Positions 44,168-49,085 of a DNA stretch of 49,085 nt are shown here, one piece after another (the first letter of the stretch is position 1; every line of letters starts with the position of its first letter). Origin of the DNA: Betaproteobacteria bacterium. GTDB lineage: Bacteria; Pseudomonadota; Gammaproteobacteria; Burkholderiales; SG8-39. Location of the stretch: assembly GCA_947476535.1 (NCBI GenBank), contig CANJRC010000017.1:1-49085 (forward strand). Direction: 5' to 3'. The notes beneath the pieces were generated by a model. That model had not been told where the DNA came from and made no database searches. It saw nothing but the letters and a program-made list of their open reading frames with translations. A program made the translations under genes and the position numbers.

Positions 44168-45214
44168 TCAGAACCCGAGCAGCTTGAAAATCCGTTCCTT
44201 GCGCGCCAGTGCTCCCTGGTCGGGCGCCCGGTAGTCCTTGGGCAGATTCTTCGTGTCGTAGATGGTCAGGCCGCCGGGATCGTCGTTGAACACCTTGTTG
44301 CCTTCAGGCGACATGACGTAGTTCGCAAAAAGCCGCGCGGCATTGGGGTGCTTCGCCTTGGTCCGGGCGGTCAGTACAATGTGCATCTCGACGCCGGTGG
44401 TCAGGTCCGGTGTCACCGTATTCAGCGGGCCGCCCTTGCTCTTGATTTCCTGCACTGAAGACTCGATCGTCGGCACCGCGACACTGCCTTCGCCCGCGGC
44501 GAGCGACTGGATGGTGGGCGGGCCGCCGGAAAATACACGCAGTCCCTGCGCGCGCAGTTTGTGGAAGAACTCCTCGCCGTACTTGTCGAGGATGATGCTC
44601 CACAGCGGAATGTGCGCGTCGGAGGCGCGCGGATCGGCCAGCAGCACCTGCCCTTTCCACTTGGGATCGAGCAGGTCGGGCCAGTCCTTCGGCACGTCGG
44701 CGCCCTTGACCTTGTCCGTGTTGAAGAAGATGAGCCAGGGCGATACCTGCACGATGGCCGTGGGCCCGCGATTGAATGCGCGCGGAAATTCGCCGGACCG
44801 TATGACCGGCAGGCCCGCCTCTGAAATCGACTCGATCCAGCCCTTCTTTATTCCTTCTGCCGCGTAGGCGGTGGCATTGCCTGCAATGAAGATGGCGTCG
44901 GCGGCGAAGTTTCCTGTCTCGGCCTCGGTGGAGTAGCGCTGCTGCAGCGGGACGCTGTTCAGCCGTACGAACTGGGTCTTTATGCCGTACTTGGCGGTGA
45001 ATGCGCTGCCGATACGCCGGCCGACGTTCTCCGCATTGGACGTGTAATAGGTGAGTTCGCCTTCGGCCCTGGCCGCCTTGGTCAGGGCATCGAGGCCAGG
45101 TGCATTGCCCTGCGCAGCAGCGAATCCGCCGATCAGCGTGAATGTCAATCCCAAGCCCAGGCGCAGTAAATTCCGGCCCGGCCGGCGTTTCAACGAATGG
45201 AACACTGAATCCAT
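44168..45214 (-). CDS. Extracellular substrate-binding protein of an iron-type ABC transporter (orphan)
   Basis: A 348-residue periplasmic binding protein. Signal peptide MDSVFHSLKRRPGRNLLRLG... with cleavage near FAAA at 34. ALTKAARAEGELTYYTSNAENVGRRIGSAF and PHWLIFFNTDKV-like segments, WPDLLDPKWKGQVLLADPRASDAH and PNAARLFANYVMSPEGNKVF are typical of the Fe(3+)/AfuA-like group 1 binding proteins. AAGGAG nine bases upstream supports ATG 45214. It lies 86 bases after the selenoprotein gene on the same strand. No ATPase or permease is adjacent, and the one iron-type ABC importer in the window (12297-16384) has its own receptor. Confidence 0.9.
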   Translation of the reverse strand: MDSVFHSLKRRPGRNLLRLGLGLTFTLIGGFAAAQGNAPGLDALTKAARAEGELTYYTSNAENVGRRIGSAFTAKYGIKTQFVRLNSVPLQQRYSTEAETGNFAADAIFIAGNATAYAAEGIKKGWIESISEAGLPVIRSGEFPRAFNRGPTAIVQVSPWLIFFNTDKVKGADVPKDWPDLLDPKWKGQVLLADPRASDAHIPLWSIILDKYGEEFFHKLRAQGLRVFSGGPPTIQSLAAGEGSVAVPTIESSVQEIKSKGGPLNTVTPDLTTGVEMHIVLTARTKAKHPNAARLFANYVMSPEGNKVFNDDPGGLTIYDTKNLPKDYRAPDQGALARKERIFKLLGF

Positions 45215-45300
45215 GCTGCAATTCTCCTTAGAGCTCATTTCACAAGCGAGGGGATACTCCCCTCAATCGGCGCGCCTAACGGCAATGCCTTCAGGCGCTC

Positions 45301-47061
45301 TTAAATGATTCGCGCCTGCGGTTGTGCGCTGGCGAGTAATTCCTTCCATCTTGCCGGCAGCACTACGCGGCGGCTCACCGGCACGCCATGCTCGTGGTTG
45401 TTGATATAGGCGCGTGACTGGTTGCGGCCGGGATCGCCGGCCAGCACGATATTGATCCACTCCGCCTTCAGGCACATGGGCACGAGGCGATCCGGGTCGT
45501 CGGAGGCGGCATAGAGCGCAGGGATGGTGCCTTCGTCCACGGCGTCCTTCACCTTCCAGCGGCTGGCCGCCACGTGCCAGAAATAGCGCTCCATGGTGCT
45601 GGCGGGTATTTTCAGCGAGTCGTAGAGATGCTGGCGAATGCGATCCTTGGTCCATCCGTTATCGGCGAATACCTTCGCCACCACCGGACTCATGACCAGG
45701 AGCGGGTGCCAGTTGCCGTACACGAGACCGGAGAAGGTCCATGGCCCGCAGGTGGTGCCAAAGATGCTGGTGATGAATTCGAGCTGTGTCTCTGGGGTAT
45801 CGCCGCCGCTGTAGATGGGCGGGCTGATGGCGACCACGCTTTGCACTGTGACAACGGTGTCCTCTTTCGAAAATCCGCGATCGACGCGAAAGGGCTGCCA
45901 GCCCATGCCGGTGACCGCCTCGTCGTTCTCGGCGAGCGCGACGTTGAACGTCATGCCCAGCGTGCCCTTGTCGGTCTGGCCGGGGAAACTGCGCAGGCCC
46001 GCGACGTTGCGCATGAACAGCCTCAGGAAGCGCCCGATGCTGGTGTTGGCCTGGGAGCCCACGCGCATGGCGCCAGCCTGGTAGTTGAAGTTGAGCGTGC
46101 GCACGAGATCGCCGCTGACGATTACCAGCGGTTCCCATCCCGGTGTTGCCCCCGCGTGCAGCAGCCTGAACTCCGGATCCGCGACGGCTTCGACCACTGC
46201 CAGCAGGATGGGGAAATATTCCGGCCGGCAACCGGCCATGACGCCGTTGACTGCCACGCTCCACACAGTGGCTTCACGCATTTCGGGCAGCAGCACGCCG
46301 AGAACTTCGCCGGGGTCGCGATCGGTGAATTCAAGGAAGCGCTCGACGCGGTCAAGTGTCGGCGGCACGATGGGCAGGCCGTCCGTCCACAGCCGGCGGT
46401 GGAAATGCTCCTGGATGTCGTCAAAGCCGCCGCGGCAGATGATGTCACGCGGCTGCGGGTCGGCGGCCTCCTTCGCCGCGGCTTTGACCGGCTCGCGGAT
46501 GCGTTCCATCAGTTCGGGGAACACGCGCTCGCGCACATTGCGGTCGAAGGTCTCCTCGCCGTCGATGGTGATCACGCCAGGGTATTCGGCGATGCGCAGG
46601 TCCGGCAGGCCGATGGCCTTGCCGGTGGCGCGCTGCATTCCCATGAAGGCCGTGGCGGTGACGGCGACGGCGCGAACGCCGGCTTGTTCTGCTGCAAGGT
46701 AGGCCCGCGACACGGCGGGCGTGCAACTCCCTCAACCGGCGACGCCGATGACGGCGACGTCGGCCTTGTGCTGTTTGAGCATTTGCGGAATGGCGGCGAC
46801 GACTTCGCGCTCGCTCGCGCCGTGGATGTTGCCGAAGGCGTCGTAATCGACGAACTGGATGTCCGGGTATTCGCCGCGCAGCGTGCCCTTCATGATGTCG
46901 TACATGCGGTCGCCCTTGCGGTTGTATGTCCACAGGAAGGCGACGGTGGCGCTGTTGAGGTCGAGGGCTGCGCGAGGGCGCGTCGGCTGCACGCTTGTCG
47001 GGACGCCGGCCTGCGCGTGCCGCGCCAGCGGCCAGACAACTTCAAAATCGTGGGTGCTCAT
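45301..47061 (-). CDS. UGSC-family selenoprotein with C-terminal extension; in-frame TGA read as selenocysteine
   Basis: One frame of 587 codons runs from ATG 47061 to TAA 45301, interrupted only by TGA at 46734-46732 (codon 110). The protein reads DVAVIGVAG-Sec-GSCTPAVSRAYLAAEQAG: the U-G-S-C motif after which this selenoprotein family is named, where related proteins carry Cys. Both sides are coherent: residues 1-200 (SATVAFLWTYNRKGDRMYDIMKG, DAFGNIHGASEREVVAAIPQML, and TATAFMGMQRATGKAIGLPDL after Sec) form the UGSC domain. The long second part (about 210-586, GGFDDIQEHFHRRLWTDGLPIVPPTLDRVERFLE...) is a further domain of unknown function. A SECIS-like hairpin follows the TGA. Sec110 and Cys113 could form a redox pair. 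It is flanked by two ABC-type receptors on the same strand. Confidence 0.88.
46703..46734 (-). promoter_or_regulatory. Bacterial SECIS element for selenocysteine insertion
   Basis: Reading the minus strand: TGA (46734-46732), 11 bases, GCCCGC (46720-46715), loop CGTGTC (46714-46709), GCGGGC (46708-46703). The two stem halves are perfect complements (6 bp, all G-C) and the six-base loop contains GU. The loop G is the 19th base after the TGA, within the spacing known for bacterial SECIS elements bound by SelB. It lies in the coding sequence, as is normal in bacteria. GC-rich DNA forms hairpins by chance, but position, loop and family context agree. Confidence 0.7.
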
Positions 47062-47088
47062 GGGTCGAATTGCTCCTGCTTTTTGCGG

Positions 47089-48123
47089 TTATTTGAACAG
47101 CTTGTTCCAGCGTGCCGTGAAGGGCTTGGCCACCTGCGGCGGGAATTTGGCGAGATCTGCCAATTGCAGCGCGCTTGAATCCAGGCTGCCGGGAATATTG
47201 GGCAAGGGACTGGCGGAGTCGTTGTTGCCGTTCCAGGCCTGCTGTCCGCGCGGGCCCATCATGAAATTCATGAACACTTTCGCCGCGTTGGGGTTCCCGG
47301 CCCAGCTCACGATACCGGCCCCATAGCCGAAGCCGAAACCCGGCTTCGGGTACACGATCTTCACCGGAGCGCCGGACTGGACCAGCGGCACCGCGGCGCC
47401 CGCGTTGATAAAGGTGGCAACCGCAAACTCGCCCGCTGCGAGCGATTGCCCGCCGCCAACGGTGCTGGTGTACAGGGTCAGCTTTTGCGCGGCCAGGCGG
47501 TCGAGGTAGCCGGCGCCGTTCGAGTCCTCGAGCCAGTTGTTGAACGCGATGACGGTTGTCGACAGCAGGTCCAGCGTGGCGATCTTGCCCTTGAACTCCG
47601 GGCGAAGCAGGTCGGCATGGCCGGTGATTGGCGTCTTGACGAGATTGGTATTGACCATGATGACGAGGGCGTCGATGGAAAGAATGGGTATCGCGCCGCG
47701 CACCAGGAATTTTTCCGGGAACTTGGCGGCGTCGGGACCCACCGGGCGCACCAGCGTGCCTTCCTTCAACCGGTCCTCGAACCAGCCGACTTCGGTGGAA
47801 GAGACCACATCCACGCTGGTGACGCCGGCCTTGCGTTCCTGGTCGACCTTGGCCATGAGCGGGCCGCTGGGGAAGCGGATCCACTCGAGCGAGATCTCGG
47901 GGTAGACCTTTTCGAATTCAGCCTTGATGCGTTGCATGACCGGGACCACTGTCGCGGTGTAGAACACCACCTTGCCTTCCTTCTTTGCCGCCGCGACGAT
48001 CTTGTCCCACTCGGCTGCGGACATCCCCTGCGCCCGCGCACCGGGCGATGCGGCGCAGGCAAGGATCGCGGTGAACACCGCGATCGCCTTGGCTATGGAC
48101 GAAATGCGCAACTGTTGGATCAT
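47089..48123 (-). CDS. Extracellular substrate-binding protein of an iron-type ABC transporter (orphan)
   Basis: A 344-residue periplasmic binding protein from ATG 48123 (GGGAGA eight bases upstream; ATG 48129 is too close to it). Signal peptide SSIAKAIAVFTAILACAASPG, cleavage near ARA at 29-31. WDKIVAAAKKEGKVVFYTATV, YPEISLEWIRFPSGPLMAKVDQE and AGNPNAAKVFMNFMMGPRGQQA are group 1 iron-type features. It lies directly upstream of the selenoprotein gene, 27 bases apart, and downstream of two SnoaL-like genes. It differs clearly from the receptor at 44168, so the two are not a recent duplication. No membrane partner is adjacent. Confidence 0.9.
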   Translation of the reverse strand: MIQQLRISSIAKAIAVFTAILACAASPGARAQGMSAAEWDKIVAAAKKEGKVVFYTATVVPVMQRIKAEFEKVYPEISLEWIRFPSGPLMAKVDQERKAGVTSVDVVSSTEVGWFEDRLKEGTLVRPVGPDAAKFPEKFLVRGAIPILSIDALVIMVNTNLVKTPITGHADLLRPEFKGKIATLDLLSTTVIAFNNWLEDSNGAGYLDRLAAQKLTLYTSTVGGGQSLAAGEFAVATFINAGAAVPLVQSGAPVKIVYPKPGFGFGYGAGIVSWAGNPNAAKVFMNFMMGPRGQQAWNGNNDSASPLPNIPGSLDSSALQLADLAKFPPQVAKPFTARWNKLFK

Positions 48124-48289
48124 GTTCATCTTCTCCCTTGTCTTGAGTGGTCGATCGGATTTTGCGCAGACATGCATCAATTGCCTGCGTGTTCTGTCCG
48201 ACTGCGCCGTCCGACTGCGTCCGGGGTATTCCGCCAAATCGATCAGACGGCTGGGCGCGATTCCCGGGGCCTGTGGAGCGACCTGAGCC

Positions 48290-48724
48290 TCAGGACTTCT
48301 TCGGGATGCTGTCCTGCGGCGGCGTGTCGAAGCAAATGCGGCGCGAACTGAACTTCCAGTCGTCATTTTCCTTTTTCAGGTCGTCACTGTACCAGCCTTG
48401 GGCGACGATGGTCAGCGCGCCGGAGTCCCTCGTCTTGCCGATCATGGCGAGGTAGGACGTCGCGACGGCGCTGTCCGCATTTCCTTCGACAATGATGTTG
48501 CCATTCCAGTGCTGCACGTTGGCCCAGGGGTTGGCCCGGCGCCGCGACAAAACAATCAGGCCATGGGCCTCGATGGCCGCGCGCCCGGTGTGCATGTTGC
48601 GGACACCGAACTTGCCATCCACCGTGAAGCAATGTGCCCAGCCCTTCACGTCCCCGGTGTCGAGGCAGGCACAGTAGCGCGCATGGAGTTGCAGGATGGC
48701 GAGGCGGTCTTCGGTGCTCAGCAT
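48290..48724 (-). CDS. SnoaL-like / NTF2-fold protein (tandem copy 1)
   Basis: A 144-residue SnoaL-like protein starting MLSTEDRLAILQLHARYCACLDTGDVKGWAHCFTVDGKFG, the usual N-terminal helices and first strand. The middle and C-terminal parts (NPWANVQHWNGNIIVEG, SYLAMIGKTRDSGALTIVAQGWYSDDLKKENDDWKF) closely resemble the neighbouring copy at 48751-49085. This group includes ring-hydroxylating dioxygenase beta-like and isomerase-like proteins. Substrate unknown. It ends 166 bases before the binding-protein start; that gap (48124-48289) shows no gene. Confidence 0.8.
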   Translation of the reverse strand: MLSTEDRLAILQLHARYCACLDTGDVKGWAHCFTVDGKFGVRNMHTGRAAIEAHGLIVLSRRRANPWANVQHWNGNIIVEGNADSAVATSYLAMIGKTRDSGALTIVAQGWYSDDLKKENDDWKFSSRRICFDTPPQDSIPKKS

Positions 48725-48750
48725 GTTGACCCGAATGCCTTTGCGTGCGC

Positions 48751-49085
48751 TCAGGCCTTCTTGGGGATGAAGTCCGGCGAGGGCGTGTCGAATGCCACGC
48801 GGCGCGCCTTGAACTTCCATTGGCCGTTTTCCTTCTCGAGCTCGTCGCTGTACCAGCCCTGGATGACCATCCTGAGCTCGCCCGAGTCCTTCATCTTGCC
48901 GATGACGACGAGATAGCAAGCAGCCTTCGCCCGCAACGCATCGCCCTCGACGATGATGTTGTTGTTCCAGTGCTGTCCGTTGGTCCAGGGGTTGGTCTGG
49001 CGACGCGCCATGACGTCGGCGCCGTAGGCCTCGATGTTGTCGCGGCCCTTGTGCGTGGTGTAGGTGACGAATTCGCCGTCCACCG
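48751..49085 (-). CDS. SnoaL-like / NTF2-fold protein (tandem copy 2), N-terminus outside the window
   Basis: The C-terminal ~111 residues of a second SnoaL-like protein; the N-terminus lies beyond the right edge. NPWTNGQHWNNNIIVEGDA, CYLVVIGKMKDSGELRMVIQGWYSDELEKENGQWKF and FDTPSPDFIPKKA match the first copy nearly residue for residue in the core, so the two arose by tandem duplication and have since diverged. The gene ends 27 bases before the start of copy 1, on the same strand. Confidence 0.8.
   Translation of the reverse strand, partial: VDGEFVTYTTHKGRDNIEAYGADVMARRQTNPWTNGQHWNNNIIVEGDALRAKAACYLVVIGKMKDSGELRMVIQGWYSDELEKENGQWKFKARRVAFDTPSPDFIPKKA

Noticed and set aside
45574-47178. Long plus-strand open frame across the selenoprotein gene
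   Set aside because: It has shadow composition (Gly/Ala/Asp/His-rich) and no domain, whereas the minus strand holds the UGSC motif, a ribosome site and a continuous domain.

Overview
The window looks like part of the chromosome of a GC-rich betaproteobacterium, probably of the Burkholderiales. The main reason is four orphan Bug-type (tripartite tricarboxylate family) substrate-binding proteins, together with many catabolic enzymes, SnoaL-like proteins and an NAD-type molybdenum formate dehydrogenase. This placement is inferred from gene content. No rRNA, tRNA, CRISPR array, transposase or phage gene was seen.

Layout. 1-3560 (minus): a catabolic run of Bug protein, luciferase-like oxidoreductase, SDR, SnoaL-like protein and the start of a crotonase. 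3648-6091: cytochrome b561 and TspO divergently arranged, then a cytochrome P450. 6360-10024 (plus): a two-gene unit of a frameshifted protein with a PhoU/DUF47-like tail and a PPDK-like ATP-grasp plus phosphohistidine protein without the PEP-binding barrel. 10281-16384 (plus): HpaI-type aldolase, then an amidohydrolase translationally coupled to an iron-type ABC importer (ATPase, binding protein, fused permease). 16413-19467 (minus): alpha/beta hydrolase, luciferase-like monooxygenase and flavin reductase with a MarR-like tail. 19790-24917 (plus): a tightly packed acyl-CoA operon of crotonase, two unequal acyl-CoA dehydrogenases and an NDP-forming acyl-CoA synthetase.

24.9-35.56 kb reads as less GC-rich than its flanks and may be an acquired island: TauD-type dioxygenase, Bug, N-acyl-D-amino-acid deacylase, Bug, HyuA/HyuB hydantoinase/oxoprolinase, Bug, and an esterase gene broken by an in-frame stop and cut off at its 3' end where a LysR gene begins. 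The core-like sequence then resumes with the LysR regulator, a quinone oxidoreductase, formate dehydrogenase beta and alpha subunits, and a metal-dependent amidohydrolase.

The most notable locus is at the right end (minus strand, 49085 to 44168): two tandem SnoaL-like genes, an iron-type ABC binding protein, a UGSC-family protein whose coding frame runs through an in-frame TGA (Gly-[TGA]-Gly-Ser-Cys), and a second ABC binding protein. The TGA is followed by a perfect 6-bp stem with a GU-containing 6-nt loop at the spacing expected of a bacterial SECIS, so the 586-residue product is very likely a selenoprotein. No transporter membrane subunits accompany it. Conventional gene calling would split this gene in two.
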